From: Pseudomonas marvdashtae
Lineage (GTDB): Bacteria > Pseudomonadota > Gammaproteobacteria > Pseudomonadales > Pseudomonadaceae
Assembly: GCF_014268655.2 (NCBI RefSeq)
Contig: NZ_JABWQX020000001.1
Coordinates: 558,001 to 622,000 of the forward strand
Length of the DNA: 64,000 bases
Reading direction: 5' to 3'
Under the pieces are notes generated by a model that was not told the origin of the DNA, searched no databases, and saw nothing but the letters and a program-made list of their open reading frames with translations. Below, in pieces: positions 25,582-35,814 of this stretch (position 1 is its first letter; each line of letters begins with the position of its first letter). Position numbers and translations under genes: made by a program.

Positions 25582-25774
25582 GCGTAACACCTTGGTGGCG
25601 GCCCGGCTCGGCGGGCTGGTGGGTCTGGCTTTGAGTATGACTACAGCGTGTGTAGCTTTTTCTTACAAGCCGGGAAGAGCGGCATTATACGGCGGGGCGG
25701 GGGAAGTGCGGGGTGAGTTTGTAGCTGGGGATTTCTGGGGGAGGGGCTGGATGAGGCCTGACTCGGATCGCTTT

Positions 25775-25906
25775 TGTGGCGAGGGAGCTTGCTCCCGCTG
25801 GACCGCGAAGCGGTCCCAAGGCAGCCAACTTGGGCAGCCTGGTGTACCGGGTGCTCAGGTTTTGGGGCTGCTGCGCGGTCCAGCGGGAGCAAGCTCCCTC
25901 GCCACA
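25775..25906. repeat. REP-pair element, GTGGCGAGGGAGCTTGCTCCC type, copy 1
   Basis: Two inverted REP units (TGTGGCGAGGGAGCTTGCTCCCGC and its mirror) enclose a central part with a nested GGACCGC/GCGGTCC hairpin. Near-identical copies are at 32265-32395 and 36752-36850. It lies in the 365-bp gene-free gap between dedA and the acetyltransferase gene. Confidence 0.9.
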
Positions 25907-25946
25907 GGGGTTCACTCAGCCACAGAGGTTCACCCAGCCATAGCGC

Positions 25947-26408
25947 TCAAAGCCCTTCGCTGATCGGCAGCACGTAGTTCTTGAACTCGGTGTCTTCCTT
26001 GAAGCCGATCGATTCGTAGGTTTTCTGCGCGACGTCGTTGTTGCTGCTGGTGGAGACGCGCATGCGGACGGCGTTGGTTTCCTTGGCCATTTTTTTCGCG
26101 GTGCGGATCAGGTTGTCGGCGACGAGTTGGCGGCGGGCGTCTTCGGCGACGTAGATGTCGTTGAGGATCCACACGCGCTTGAGCGATAGCGACGAGTAGC
26201 TTGGGTAGAGCTGGCAGAATCCCAGCAATCGGCTGTCGTCGTCATCCGGCAGGGCCAGGTAGATGACCGATTCCTTGCGGCGCAGGCGTTTTTCCAGGAA
26301 CGCCCGGGACGAGTCCGGGTAGGGCAGCGAGCCGTAGAATTCCCGGTATTTGACGAACAATGGGGTCAGCAGGTCCAGGTGTTCCAGCGTCGCTTGGATA
26401 ATCCGCAT
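25947..26408 (-). CDS. GNAT-family N-acetyltransferase
   Basis: This 153-residue protein shows a GNAT fold pattern: MRIIQATLEHLDLLTPLF at the start, WILNDIYVAEDARRQLVADNLIRTAKKMAKE as the acetyl-CoA motif A (R-R-Q-L-V-A variant), and NDVAQKTYESIGFKEDTEFKNYVL at the end. The acceptor is unknown. It directly precedes the ethanolamine operon in the downstream direction, as in P. aeruginosa, but no functional link is evident. The start at 26408 suits the family. Confidence 0.85.
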   Translation of the reverse strand: MRIIQATLEHLDLLTPLFVKYREFYGSLPYPDSSRAFLEKRLRRKESVIYLALPDDDDSRLLGFCQLYPSYSSLSLKRVWILNDIYVAEDARRQLVADNLIRTAKKMAKETNAVRMRVSTSSNNDVAQKTYESIGFKEDTEFKNYVLPISEGL

Positions 26409-26514
26409 GGTAGGTCTCGTCTGCAAAGGTCGACATCAAGTCTGACAACAACGTCGGACCGCCGTGCCAAGATGCTGCCTGAAAGCGGATCGAAAGCGCA
26501 ATTGCAAATCAGGA

Positions 26515-27339
26515 TCAGCTTGGGGGCGGCGCCAGTAGGAAATTACCTTTCATATCGGCACCATTTTCCGACTCTAGAGTGTGAAGCTGGGCTTCGTCCT
26601 TCAGATTGACCCCCGAGAGCTGCCGACGGCAGGCCTCTCGCATCAAGTAGATCAGGCGGTGGGCCGCCATGCCGTAGCTCAGGCCTTCGAGGCGGACGTT
26701 GGAAATGCAGTTGCGATAGGCATCGTTCAGGCCGACCTTGGGTGCGTAAGTGAAATACAGGCCCAGGCTGTCGGGGGAGCTGAGGCCGGGGCGTTCGCCG
26801 ATGAGGATCACCGACATCTTGGCACCGAGCCGTTCGGCCACTTCATCGGCCACGGCGACGCGGCCTTGCTCCACCAGAACGATGGGCGACACCGACCAGC
26901 CTTCAGCCGTGATCTGTTCTTCCAGTCGCGCCAAAAACGGCAAGGTATGGCGATGCACCGCCAGCGCCGACAGGCCGTCAGCCACGACGATGGCCAGGTC
27001 CACGCCGCCGGGATGGGCTGTGGCGTGGTCCTGCAGAATCTGCACCGAAGCCTCGTCGAGCCGTCGGCCCAGGTCCGGGCGTTGTAGATAGCTGTGTCGA
27101 TCCGCCGCCGCACTGTGCAGTAGCAGGCTTTCACGGCCGCGCTCAGTGAGTTGCGCGCGGATGCCTTGATGGTCGAACGCCAGGTGCACCGCATCGCGGG
27201 CTTGGGCGTGGGCGAACTGGAAGTCCAGTTGCGCCGAGGTCGGCAGGCTGGTGCCGGTGCGGCCCAGGGCGATGCGCGCCGGGGTCAGGTTGCGCAGGTT
27301 CAGCCAAGGGTTTTGTGGATCGACAGGTGGTTTATCCAT
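26515..27339 (-). CDS. eutC: Ethanolamine ammonia-lyase, small subunit
   Basis: This 274-residue protein is the small subunit of the adenosylcobalamin-dependent enzyme that splits ethanolamine into acetaldehyde and ammonia. It has the EutC features [20 protein letters not shown] and [32 protein letters not shown], and [20 protein letters not shown]. It begins 11 bp after the eutB stop and is the last gene of the operon. ATG 27339 was chosen over upstream in-frame starts because similarity begins at [12 protein letters not shown]. Confidence 0.96.
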   Translation of the reverse strand: MDKPPVDPQNPWLNLRNLTPARIALGRTGTSLPTSAQLDFQFAHAQARDAVHLAFDHQGIRAQLTERGRESLLLHSAAADRHSYLQRPDLGRRLDEASVQILQDHATAHPGGVDLAIVVADGLSALAVHRHTLPFLARLEEQITAEGWSVSPIVLVEQGRVAVADEVAERLGAKMSVILIGERPGLSSPDSLGLYFTYAPKVGLNDAYRNCISNVRLEGLSYGMAAHRLIYLMREACRRQLSGVNLKDEAQLHTLESENGADMKGNFLLAPPPS

Positions 27340-27350
27340 GGACAGGTCTC

Positions 27351-28745
27351 TTATCCCAAATGTGCGAGGGCGTGACGAAACGCCGGCGGCAGGTTGTCGC
27401 CGAACCGCACCCGGCCATCGGCCTGGGTGAAGATGCCCATGTTCGCCAGCCACGTTTCAAATTCCGGCGCCGGTTTCAGGCCCAGGGTCTGGCGGGCGTA
27501 GAGGGCGTCGTGGAACGAGGTGGTCTGGTAGTTGAGCATGATGTCGTCGGAGCCGGGGATGCCCATGATGAAGTTGATCCCGGCCACGCCCAGCAACGTC
27601 AGCAGGGTGTCCATGTCGTCCTGGTCGGCTTCGGCGTGGTTGGTGTAGCAGATGTCGCAACCCATCGGCACGCCCAAAAGCTTGCCGCAGAAGTGGTCTT
27701 CGAGGCCGGCGCGGATGATCTGTTTGCCGTTGTACAGGTATTCCGGGCCGATGAAGCCGACAACTGTGTTCACCAGGAACGGGTTGAAATGTCGCGCCAC
27801 GGCGTAGGCCCGCGTCTCGCAGGTCTGTTGATCGACGCCGTGGTGGGCGTTGGCCGACAGTGCGCTGCCCTGGCCGGTTTCGAAATACATCAGGTTGTTG
27901 CCGAGGGTGCCGCGATTCAGGCTGAGCCCGGCGTCGTAGCCTTCCTTCAAAATGTTGAGGCTGATGCCGAAGCTGGCGTTGGCCGCTTCGGTGCCGGCGA
28001 TGGACTGGAACACCAGGTCAAGGGGCACGCCGCGGTTCGCCGCTTCGATGGAGGTGGTGACGTGGGTCAGCACGCAGCCCTGGGTGGGGATGTCGTAGCG
28101 CTGGATGATGGCGTCGAGCATTTCCAGCATCGCGCAGATCGAGGCGGTGCTGTCGGTGGCCGGGTTGATGCCGATCATGGCGTCGCCGTTGCCGAACAGC
28201 AGGCCGTCGAGGATGCTCGCGGCGATCCCGGCCGGTTCGTCGGTCGGGTGGTTGGGTTGCAGGCGGGTGGACAAGCGTCCGCGCAGGCCAAGGGTGCCGC
28301 GGAACTGGGTGACCACGCGGATTTTCTGCGCCACCAGCACCAGGTCCTGCACGCGCATGATCTTCGAGACAGCGGCGACCATTTCCGGCGTCAGGCCGGG
28401 CGCCAGTGCCCGCAGGCTTTGTTCATCGGCGGCGTCGCTGAGCAGCCAGTCGCGAAAACCGCCGACCGTGAGGTGGCTGACCGTGGCGAAGGCTTGTTTA
28501 TCGTGAGTGTCGACGATCAGCCGGGTGACTTCGTCGACCTCGTAAGGAATCAGCATTTCTTGCAGGAAATGGCTGAGGGGCAAGTCAGCCAAAGCCATTT
28601 GCGCGGCCACGCGCTCGCCATCGTTGAGCGCGGCGATCTCGGCGAGGAAATCCCCGGAACGCGCCGGGCTGGCCTTGGCCATCAGGTCTTTGAGGCTGTC
28701 GAAGCGGTAGGTCTGGGCGCCGACCGTGTGTGCAAAACTGGCCAT
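27351..28745 (-). CDS. eutB: Ethanolamine ammonia-lyase, large (catalytic) subunit
   Basis: This 464-residue TIM-barrel subunit carries the active site. Recognisable EutB stretches are [52 protein letters not shown] and [19 protein letters not shown]. It works with EutC and coenzyme B12 in the cytoplasm. No microcompartment shell genes are present, so this is the short Pseudomonas-type pathway in which the acetaldehyde goes straight to ExaC. Length normal. Confidence 0.97.
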   Translation of the reverse strand: MASFAHTVGAQTYRFDSLKDLMAKASPARSGDFLAEIAALNDGERVAAQMALADLPLSHFLQEMLIPYEVDEVTRLIVDTHDKQAFATVSHLTVGGFRDWLLSDAADEQSLRALAPGLTPEMVAAVSKIMRVQDLVLVAQKIRVVTQFRGTLGLRGRLSTRLQPNHPTDEPAGIAASILDGLLFGNGDAMIGINPATDSTASICAMLEMLDAIIQRYDIPTQGCVLTHVTTSIEAANRGVPLDLVFQSIAGTEAANASFGISLNILKEGYDAGLSLNRGTLGNNLMYFETGQGSALSANAHHGVDQQTCETRAYAVARHFNPFLVNTVVGFIGPEYLYNGKQIIRAGLEDHFCGKLLGVPMGCDICYTNHAEADQDDMDTLLTLLGVAGINFIMGIPGSDDIMLNYQTTSFHDALYARQTLGLKPAPEFETWLANMGIFTQADGRVRFGDNLPPAFRHALAHLG

Positions 28746-28760
28746 ACAGGTTCTCCGTGA

Positions 28761-28781
28761 CGGCGCCGCTGGGCGGCGCCG
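28761..28781 (-). promoter_or_regulatory. Hairpin between eat and eutB
   Basis: A 9-bp GC-only inverted repeat (28761-28769/28773-28781, loop of three) lies in the 57-bp gap between the permease and eutB. No T-run follows, so it is more likely an mRNA-stabilising or processing hairpin than a terminator. Confidence 0.5.
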
Positions 28782-28802
28782 TGGTTTTCGGCACGTTACG
28801 GC

Positions 28803-30251
28803 TTAGTGCAAGGCTTCTTCGGCTTTTTGAATGGCCGCGAATTCCTCTTCGGGCGTGCCTGCGACCAAGTGATGCCGACTGTAGAAGGCAAAGTAAGCAA
28901 TTAACACTCCATAGATGATCGCGGCGCCGATCACCACCCTAGGGTCGACCAGGAAGCCCGCCACCACGGCGATGCACGCCAACACCAGGGCCACGCCCGA
29001 GGTGAAGATGCCGCCCGGCGTGCGGTACGGCCGGTCCATTTTGGGGCGACGGATGCGCAGGGTGATGTGCGCGGCCATCATCAGCACGTAGGAAATGGTC
29101 GCGCCGAACACCGCCACCAGAATCAACAGGTCGCCCTGGCCGGTCAAGGACAGGCCGAAACCGATGATGCCGGGAATCACCAGCGCCAAGACCGGTGCTT
29201 TGCTTTTATTGGTTTCCGAGAGTTTGCGCGGCAGGTAGCCAGCGCGGGACAAGGCAAAGATCTGCCGCGAGTAGGCGTAGATGATCGAGAAGAAACTGGC
29301 AATCAAACCGGCCAGGCCGACAAGGTTGACGAAGTGTCCCATCCAGGTCGAGCCGCCGTAGGCCTTGGCCAGGGCTTCCACCAGCGGGTTGCCCGACGCC
29401 ATCAGCGCGTTCGAGCCGGCGCCGCCCGGCCCGATCACCAGGATCAGCAGGGCGAAGGCCACCAACACCAGCATGGCGCCGATCAGGCCGCGCGGCAGGT
29501 CGCGCTTGGGGTTCTTGGTTTCTTCAGCGGCCAGGGGCACGCCTTCCACGGCGAGGAAAAACCAGATCGCATAAGGGATCGCTGCCCAGACGCCGACGTA
29601 GCCGAACGGCAGGAACGAACTGGCCCCCGCGGCCTCGGTGACCGGGATATCCAGCAGGTTGGCGACGTTGAAGTGCGGGACCATTGCCACCAGGAAAACT
29701 CCCAGCGCCAGGGCGGCGACGGCGGTGATGATGAACATCAGCTTGAGGGCTTCGCCGACGCCAAATATGTGGATGGCGATGAAAATGATGTAGAACGCCA
29801 GGTAGATCATCCAGCCGCCAATGCCGAACAATGACTGGCAATAGGCGCCGATGAACACGGCAATCGCCGCCGGGGCGATGGCGTATTCGATCAGGATCGC
29901 CGTGCCCGTGAGAAACCCGCCCCAGGGCCCGAATGCGCTGCGGGCAAAGCCGTAGCCGCCGCCGGCGGTGGGGATCATCGAGGACAGCTCGGCGAGGGAA
30001 AAGCACATGCACAGGTACATCGCGGCCATCAGCAGCGTGGCCAGGAACATCCCGCCCCAGCCGCCCTGGGCCAGGCCGAAGTTCCAGCCGGCGTAGTCAC
30101 CGGAAATGACATAGGCCACGCCGAGGCCCACCAGCAGGATCCAGCCCGCCGCGCCTTTTTTCAGTTCGCGTTGTTGGAAATATTCGGAGCCGACTTTTTC
30201 GAAGTCGACCGAGGACGTTGCCGGTTGCGGATTTGCATGATCGCTTGGCAT
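28803..30251 (-). CDS. eat: Ethanolamine permease
   Basis: This is a 482-residue APC-family transporter with 12 or so membrane segments. The N-terminus ELKKGAAGWILLVGLGVAYVISGDYAGWNFGLAQGGWGG and the stretch SSMIPTAGGGYGFARSAFGPWGGFLTG are typical of ethanolamine permeases (Eat/EutP). FLAVEGVPLAAEETKNPKRDLP is the conserved cytoplasmic loop. It brings ethanolamine into the cell and lies between exaC and eutB on one strand, so the four genes probably form one sigma-54-driven operon. Confidence 0.95.
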   Translation of the reverse strand: MPSDHANPQPATSSVDFEKVGSEYFQQRELKKGAAGWILLVGLGVAYVISGDYAGWNFGLAQGGWGGMFLATLLMAAMYLCMCFSLAELSSMIPTAGGGYGFARSAFGPWGGFLTGTAILIEYAIAPAAIAVFIGAYCQSLFGIGGWMIYLAFYIIFIAIHIFGVGEALKLMFIITAVAALALGVFLVAMVPHFNVANLLDIPVTEAAGASSFLPFGYVGVWAAIPYAIWFFLAVEGVPLAAEETKNPKRDLPRGLIGAMLVLVAFALLILVIGPGGAGSNALMASGNPLVEALAKAYGGSTWMGHFVNLVGLAGLIASFFSIIYAYSRQIFALSRAGYLPRKLSETNKSKAPVLALVIPGIIGFGLSLTGQGDLLILVAVFGATISYVLMMAAHITLRIRRPKMDRPYRTPGGIFTSGVALVLACIAVVAGFLVDPRVVIGAAIIYGVLIAYFAFYSRHHLVAGTPEEEFAAIQKAEEALH

Positions 30252-30323
30252 AAGGGTTTACCTGTTTTTATTGTTTTTTGGCCCTGTTGGAGCGGGGCTG
30301 CTCTTGAAACCAATGTTGCATTG

Positions 30324-30432
30324 GATCGTTCCCACGCTCCGCGTGGGAATGCCTCTACGGACGCTCCGCGTTCGGCTCTTTGGGACGCGGAGCGTCCCTG
30401 GCTGCGTTCCCACGCAGAGCGAGGGAACGATC
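30324..30432. repeat. Intergenic palindromic repeat, GATCGTTCCCACGC type, copy 2
   Basis: It has the same structure as 11666-11778: GATCGTTCCCACGCTCCGCG at the left, GGGACGCGGAGCGTCC in the centre and GGGAACGATC at the right. It fills the gap between exaC and eat. If these genes share a transcript, the element lies within it. Confidence 0.88.
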
Positions 30433-30455
30433 AGCCGGGCGCAATTTCCCGCAGG

Positions 30456-31976
30456 TTAGAAGAACCCCAACGGATTGATGTCGTAGCTCACCAGCAGGTT
30501 CTTGGTCTGCTGGTAGTGATCGAGCATCATCTTGTGGGTTTCACGCCCGACGCCGGACTTCTTGTAGCCACCGAACGCGGCGTGCGCCGGGTACAGGTGG
30601 TAGCAGTTGGTCCAGACGCGACCGGCCTTGATCGCCCGGCCCATGCGGTAGGCGCGGTTAATGTCGCGGGTCCAGAGGCCGGCGCCAAGGCCGAACTCGG
30701 TGTCGTTGGCGATCGCCAGGGCTTCGGCTTCGTCCTTGAAGGTGGTGATGCTCACCACCGGGCCGAAGATTTCTTCCTGGAACACGCGCATCTTGTTGGT
30801 GCCCTTGAGCAGGGTCGGCTGGATGTAATACCCGGTCGCCAGGCTGCCCTCGAGTTTTTCCACCTTGCCGCCGGTCAGCAGCTCGGCGCCTTCGCCCTTG
30901 GCGATTTCCAGGTAGGACAGGATCTTGTCGAATTGCTGCTCGGACGCCTGGGCGCCGACCATGGTGTCGGTGTCCAGCGGGTCGCCGCGCTTGATCTGCT
31001 GGATCTTTTTCATCACCACTTGCATGAATTCGTCGTAGATCGACTCCTGCACCAGCGCGCGGGATGGGCAGGTGCAGACTTCGCCCTGGTTGAAGAACGC
31101 CAGCACCAGGCCTTCGGCGGCTTTTTCGATGAAGCTCGGCTCGGCCTGCATGATGTCTTCGAAGAAGATGTTCGGCGACTTGCCGCCCAGTTCCACGGTG
31201 GACGGGATGATGTTCTCGGCGGCGCATTTCATGATGTGCGAGCCCACCGGGGTGGAGCCGGTGAAAGCAATCTTGGCGATGCGCTTGCTGGTGGCGAGGG
31301 CTTCGCCGGCTTCTTTGCCGAAACCTTGCACCACGTTCAGCACGCCCGGCGGCAGCAGGTCGCCGATCAGTTCCATGAGCACGCAGATGCCCAACGGGGT
31401 TTGCTCGGCGGGCTTGAGCACTACGCAGTTCCCGGCGGCCAGGGCCGGGGCGAGTTTCCAGGCGGCCATCAGCAGCGGGAAGTTCCACGGGATGATCTGC
31501 CCGACCACGCCCAGCGGTTCGTGGATGTGATAGGCCACGGTGTTGCCGTCGATCTCGGCGGCGCTGCCTTCCTGGGCCCGCAGGCAACCGGCGAAGTAGC
31601 GGAAGTGGTCGGCGGCCAGGGGGATGTCGGCGTTGAGCGTTTCGCGCACGGCCTTGCCGTTATCCCAGGATTCGGTGATCGCCAGGGTTTCGAGGTTCGC
31701 TTCGATGCGGTCGGCGATTTTCAGCAGGATCAGCGAACGGGCCTGGGCCGACGTAGCGCCCCAGGCATCAGCGGCGGCGTGCGCGGCGTCCAGGGCCTTT
31801 TCAATGTCTTCGGCGGTGGAACGCGGGAATTCGGCAATCGGCTGGCCATTGACCGGGGACGTATTGGTGAAGTACTGACCTTTGACCGGCGCGACGAACT
31901 CGCCGCCGATGTAGTTGCCGTATTTTGCCTTGAACGAAACGATAGCGCCTTCAGTACCGGGGTGAGCGTAACGCAT
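30456..31976 (-). CDS. exaC: NAD-dependent acetaldehyde/aldehyde dehydrogenase
   Basis: This 506-residue ALDH of the AdhB/ExaC/AldB group turns acetaldehyde from ethanolamine cleavage into acetate. It has [22 protein letters not shown], the general base in [14 protein letters not shown] and the catalytic cysteine in [13 protein letters not shown]. The C-terminal [26 protein letters not shown] is characteristic. It is the first gene of the ethanolamine operon, next to a -24/-12 promoter and opposite eatR. Confidence 0.93.
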   Translation of the reverse strand: MRYAHPGTEGAIVSFKAKYGNYIGGEFVAPVKGQYFTNTSPVNGQPIAEFPRSTAEDIEKALDAAHAAADAWGATSAQARSLILLKIADRIEANLETLAITESWDNGKAVRETLNADIPLAADHFRYFAGCLRAQEGSAAEIDGNTVAYHIHEPLGVVGQIIPWNFPLLMAAWKLAPALAAGNCVVLKPAEQTPLGICVLMELIGDLLPPGVLNVVQGFGKEAGEALATSKRIAKIAFTGSTPVGSHIMKCAAENIIPSTVELGGKSPNIFFEDIMQAEPSFIEKAAEGLVLAFFNQGEVCTCPSRALVQESIYDEFMQVVMKKIQQIKRGDPLDTDTMVGAQASEQQFDKILSYLEIAKGEGAELLTGGKVEKLEGSLATGYYIQPTLLKGTNKMRVFQEEIFGPVVSITTFKDEAEALAIANDTEFGLGAGLWTRDINRAYRMGRAIKAGRVWTNCYHLYPAHAAFGGYKKSGVGRETHKMMLDHYQQTKNLLVSYDINPLGFF

Positions 31977-32045
31977 GATGAGTTCTCCTTGGCTTTTGTG
32001 CTTAGTAGGGAGCCGCGCAAAAACGCGCTGGTACTTAAGCCTAGA

Positions 32046-32060
32046 GCAAAGGTTGGGCCA
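32046..32060 (-). promoter_or_regulatory. Sigma-54 (-24/-12) promoter of the ethanolamine operon
   Basis: Read on the minus strand, TGGCCCAACCTTTGC (32060 down to 32046) has GG and GC exactly ten bases apart, matching the sigma-54 pattern TGGC-N8-TTGC (-24/-12). It lies about 70 bp upstream of the exaC start and opposite a sigma-54 activator gene. Confidence 0.78.
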
Positions 32061-32123
32061 TTGCCTTGCAGGGCCCGGAAATCAAGACTTTAGAAGGAGT
32101 TGGCCGGACAAACGGAGGGCCTG

Positions 32124-32153
32124 TGTCACGGTTGCGATACGCAAGGTGTGACA
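32124..32153. promoter_or_regulatory. Probable EatR enhancer site (30-bp palindrome)
   Basis: Outer arms TGTCAC (32124-32129) and GTGACA (32148-32153) enclose inner arms TTGCG/CGCAA (32132-32136/32140-32144). The centre is about 90 bp upstream of the -12 element, the usual distance for a sigma-54 activator site. A second partial TGTGACC half-site follows near 32175. Confidence 0.65.
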
Positions 32154-32264
32154 GTTTGTGCCAGATACGAGACGGTCTGTGACCGGCAGGTCGCGCCAGC
32201 ATTGCAAAGGCGATTGGGCTGGAGGATGCTGGCTCCGACGGCGAGGCCATGGACGGACCGCTTT

Positions 32265-32395
32265 TGTGGCGAGGGAGCTTGCTCCCGCTGGACCGCGAAG
32301 CGGTCCCAAGGCAGTCAACTCGGTCAGCCTGATACACCGCAAACTCAGGTTTTGGGGTTGCTGCGCAGCCCAGCGGGAGCAAGCTCCCTCGCCAC
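32265..32395. repeat. REP-pair element, GTGGCGAGGGAGC type, copy 2
   Basis: It is nearly identical to the element at 25775-25906 apart from the centre. It lies between the palindrome and the eatR start, in the 470-bp divergent region, and so separates the enhancer from eatR. Confidence 0.9.
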
Positions 32396-32446
32396 GGGGT
32401 AATGTGTCGGCAGGTCCAAAAGGTCCTTCGGGGAGAACAATAAGAA

Positions 32447-34351
32447 ATGCACAGCAACCATTTGAGTCGCCATGCCCAGCAAGTCCTGACGGTCACCCAA
32501 GGCAAGGCCCATCTGCAGGGCCCTGGCAGCGATCCGTCGATTGCCCGTTCCTGGCTGCGCTGCCTCGAGGACTATCACCTCGACCCGGCCCAGAACCTGG
32601 CGCCGACGGTGCTGGAGCATGGCCGTGTGCTGGAAAGCCGCGAGCGCCTGCAACAAGTGCTGCACATCGCCGGCAATGAAATGACCAGCCTGCACCAGCA
32701 ACTGTCCGGCGCTGGCCACGCGGTGCTGCTGACCGACGCCCGGGGCGTGATCCTCAATTGCGTCACCGCCCCCAGCGAACGGAAGATTTTCGAACGGGCC
32801 GGCCTCTGGCTCGGCGCCGACTGGAGCGAAGCCTGCGAAGGCACCAACGGCATCGGCACCTGCCTGGTGGAGCGCCAGGCCCTGACCATCCACCAGGAAG
32901 AACACTTTCGTGGCCGCCACACCGGCCTGACCTGCTCGGCCAGCCCGGTGTTCGATCCTCATGGCGAGCTGTTGGCAGTGCTCGACGTGTCCTCGGCCCG
33001 GCCAGACGTCTCGCGCCAGAGCCAGTTCCACACCATGGCCCTGGTCAATCTCTCGGCGAAGATGATCGAGAGCTGCTATTTCCTCCGTTGCTTCGACAAT
33101 CAGTGGCTGCTGCGCTTTCATTTGCAGGCCGAGTCCGTGGGACTGTTCAGTGAGGGTTTGCTGGCGTTCGACGGCGAAGGGCGGATCAACGCGGTCAACC
33201 AGAGCGCGTTGAACCTGTTGGGACACATCCGTGGCAGCCTGCTCGGCCAGCGCGTCGAGGACTTTTTCGATTGTTCGCTGGATGAGTTGCTGGGCCGGGC
33301 CAGCGCCCAGGCGAGTGCAAGTTGGCCGTTGCGCACTCGCGACGGCCGGCCGCTGTTCGCTGTCCTGCGCGGCCAGCCCCGTAGCGTGCCGGCGCCGGTC
33401 GCGCCGACGCTCAAAGTTGTCGAACCCGCACGCCTGCCGGGCATCTGCCTCGGCGACGCGGCGTTGCAGGAGCATTTTCGCAAGGCGCTGCGAGTCTTCG
33501 AGCGCGACGTGCCGCTGTTGATCCACGGCGAAACCGGCTCCGGCAAGGAGGCGTTCGCCAAGGCGGTGCACCACGCCAGCCAGCGCGCCGGGAAAAATTT
33601 CGTCGCGCTCAACTGCGCGGCCATCCCGGAAAGCCTGATCGAGAGCGAGCTGTTCGGTTATCGCGGCGGCAGCTTCACTGGCGCGCGCAAGGAAGGCATG
33701 CGCGGCAAGCTGCAACAGGCCGACGGCGGCACGCTATTCCTCGATGAAATCGGCGACATGCCCCTGGCCTTGCAGACCCGTTTACTGCGGGTGCTGGAAG
33801 ATCGCCAGGTAGTGCCCATCGGCGGCGAACCCGAGGCGGTGAACGTGCGCATCATCAGCGCCACCCACCGGCAATTGCTCGACCGGGTCCAGGACGGCAG
33901 TTTTCGGGAGGATTTGTATTACCGGCTCAACGGCCTGGAAATCCCGTTGCCGGCGTTGCGCGAGCGCAGTGATAAAGCCCAACTGCTGGATTTCCTGCTG
34001 GCCGAGGAGAGTGGCGCCGACACCGTGTTCATCGACGAACCGGCGCGCCAGGCACTGCTGGGATTCGATTGGCCGGGCAACGTGCGGCAACTACGCAATG
34101 TGCTGCGGACCCTTGCCGCGTTGTGTGATGGCGGGCGGATTGGGATCGAGGACTTGCCGGCGATGATTCGCCAGCGTCCGGTGGCAGTGGTTGAAACGGT
34201 GGCGGAGCGGCCGCTGGAAGACGCCGAGCGCCTGGCATTGCTCGATGCCCTGGAGCGCCAGCGCTGGCACATGACCCACACGGCGGCGCAACTGGGGATC
34301 AGCCGCAATACCCTCTACCGCAAGCTGCGCAAACACGCCATCGCTCGCTGA
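32447..34351 (+). CDS. eatR: Sigma-54-dependent activator of ethanolamine catabolism (AcoR type)
   Basis: This 634-residue protein has an N-terminal GAF-type sensor (ERKIFERAGLWLGADWSEACEGTNGIGTCL), a central PAS-like segment (GLLAFDGEGRINAVNQSALNLLGH), an AAA+ domain and a C-terminal Fis helix-turn-helix (HMTHTAAQLGISRNTLYRKLRKH). The AAA+ domain has Walker A GETGSGKE near 361, the sigma-54 contact loop GSFTGA near 407 and DGGTLFLDEIGDMP. It stands opposite the ethanolamine operon, the same arrangement as PA4021 in P. aeruginosa. It presumably senses ethanolamine or acetaldehyde and drives the -24/-12 promoter at 32046-32060. Confidence 0.92.
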   Translation: MHSNHLSRHAQQVLTVTQGKAHLQGPGSDPSIARSWLRCLEDYHLDPAQNLAPTVLEHGRVLESRERLQQVLHIAGNEMTSLHQQLSGAGHAVLLTDARGVILNCVTAPSERKIFERAGLWLGADWSEACEGTNGIGTCLVERQALTIHQEEHFRGRHTGLTCSASPVFDPHGELLAVLDVSSARPDVSRQSQFHTMALVNLSAKMIESCYFLRCFDNQWLLRFHLQAESVGLFSEGLLAFDGEGRINAVNQSALNLLGHIRGSLLGQRVEDFFDCSLDELLGRASAQASASWPLRTRDGRPLFAVLRGQPRSVPAPVAPTLKVVEPARLPGICLGDAALQEHFRKALRVFERDVPLLIHGETGSGKEAFAKAVHHASQRAGKNFVALNCAAIPESLIESELFGYRGGSFTGARKEGMRGKLQQADGGTLFLDEIGDMPLALQTRLLRVLEDRQVVPIGGEPEAVNVRIISATHRQLLDRVQDGSFREDLYYRLNGLEIPLPALRERSDKAQLLDFLLAEESGADTVFIDEPARQALLGFDWPGNVRQLRNVLRTLAALCDGGRIGIEDLPAMIRQRPVAVVETVAERPLEDAERLALLDALERQRWHMTHTAAQLGISRNTLYRKLRKHAIAR

Positions 34352-34360
34352 GCTACGGAC

Positions 34361-34391
34361 GATCGTACCCACGCGGAGCGTAGGAACGATC
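34361..34391. repeat. Fragment of the GATCGTTCCCACGC-type repeat
   Basis: A single short hairpin GATCGTACCCACGCGGAGCG followed by TAGGAACGATC is left, just after the eatR stop; it may act as its terminator. Confidence 0.6.
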
Positions 34392-34464
34392 AATCGATCA
34401 GATCAGAAAGAGTGCGATTTCCCCCTCCCTACGCTAACCTGCGGCCATGTTTACGAGGTCGACT

Positions 34465-35814
34465 ATGCACATCCATATTCTCGGTATTTGCGGCACTTTC
34501 ATGGGTTCGATGGCGGTCCTGGCCAAGGAGCTGGGCCATCACGTGACCGGTTCCGACGCCAACGTCTACCCGCCGATGAGCACGCAACTTGAAGCCCAGG
34601 GCATCGAGCTGACCCAAGGTTATGACCCGGCGCAGTTGGACCCGGCGCCGGACCTGGTGGTGATCGGCAATGCCATGTCCCGTGGCAACCCGGCGGTGGA
34701 ATACGTGCTCAACAAAGGCCTGCCGTATGTGTCCGGGCCGCAGTGGCTGGCTGATCATGTGTTGCAGGGGCGTTGGGTCCTGGCCGTGGCCGGTACCCAC
34801 GGCAAGACCACCACCAGCAGCATGCTCGCCTGGGTGTTGGAGCACGCAGGCATGAGCCCTGGCTTCTTGATTGGCGGCGTGCCGCAGAACTTCTCGGTGT
34901 CGGCACGCCTGGGCGGTACGCCGTTCTTCGTGATCGAGGCCGATGAATACGACAGCGCGTTCTTCGACAAGCGTTCGAAATTCGTCCACTACCGTCCGCG
35001 TACGGCGATCTTGAACAACCTGGAGTTCGATCACGCCGACATCTTCCCTGATCTGCCGGCCATCGAGCGGCAATTCCACCATTTGGTCCGCACGATTCCA
35101 AGCGAAGGCCTGGTCATCCATCCGACCACCGAGCCTGCTCTGCAGCGCGTCGTCGAAATGGGTTGCTGGACCCCGGTGCAGACCACCGGCGCGGGAGGCC
35201 AATGGCAGGTGAAGTTGCTCAAGGATGACGGCTCGGAGTTCGAAGTGATGTTCGAGGGCCAATCCCAAGGCGTGGTCGAGTGGGACATGACCGGCCAACA
35301 CAACGTCGCCAACGCCCTGGCCACCTTGGCGGCAGCACGGCATGTCGGCGTCGTGCCCTCCATGGGCATTGCCGCGTTGAGCGCCTTCAAAAGCGTAAAA
35401 CGGCGGATGGAGAAAGTCGCCGAGGTCAACGGCATCACCATTTATGACGACTTCGCTCACCACCCGACGGCCATCGCCACCACCCTTGACGGTTTGCGCA
35501 AGCGCATCGGCGACGCGCCGCTGATTGCCATCATCGAGCCGCGCTCCAACTCCATGAAGCTCGGCGCGCACCGTGATGGCCTGCCGGAAAGCGTGGTCGA
35601 TGCCGATCAGGTCATCTGGTACGCACCGGCCAACCTCGGTTGGGACCTCGGCGCGATCGCCGCGCTGTGCACGGTGCCGTCGATTGTCAGCGATTCCCTG
35701 GACGGTATCATCGAGCGTGTGAAAAGCCAGGCCCAGCCGGGCACTCACGTGGTGATCATGAGCAACGGCGGCTTCGGCGGCCTGCACGGCAAACTCGCCG
35801 AGGCGCTGAAATGA
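34465..35814 (+). CDS. mpl: UDP-MurNAc:tripeptide ligase of peptidoglycan recycling
   Basis: This 449-residue Mur-ligase-family protein reattaches recovered murein tripeptide to UDP-MurNAc. It has the N-terminal [24 protein letters not shown], the ATP-binding loop [56 protein letters not shown] and [19 protein letters not shown]. These are diagnostic for Mpl rather than MurC. ATG 34465 has GAGG upstream and overlaps nothing; its stop overlaps the ubiX start (ATGA). Confidence 0.96.
   Translation: MHIHILGICGTFMGSMAVLAKELGHHVTGSDANVYPPMSTQLEAQGIELTQGYDPAQLDPAPDLVVIGNAMSRGNPAVEYVLNKGLPYVSGPQWLADHVLQGRWVLAVAGTHGKTTTSSMLAWVLEHAGMSPGFLIGGVPQNFSVSARLGGTPFFVIEADEYDSAFFDKRSKFVHYRPRTAILNNLEFDHADIFPDLPAIERQFHHLVRTIPSEGLVIHPTTEPALQRVVEMGCWTPVQTTGAGGQWQVKLLKDDGSEFEVMFEGQSQGVVEWDMTGQHNVANALATLAAARHVGVVPSMGIAALSAFKSVKRRMEKVAEVNGITIYDDFAHHPTAIATTLDGLRKRIGDAPLIAIIEPRSNSMKLGAHRDGLPESVVDADQVIWYAPANLGWDLGAIAALCTVPSIVSDSLDGIIERVKSQAQPGTHVVIMSNGGFGGLHGKLAEALK

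Noticed and set aside
27315..28760. 481-codon plus-strand frame opposite eutB
   Set aside because: eutB is unmistakable on the minus strand; this frame is its shadow.
30171..32093. 640-codon plus-strand frame opposite exaC
   Set aside because: exaC on the other strand has all ALDH motifs; the plus-strand translation is His/Gln/Gly-rich without domains.
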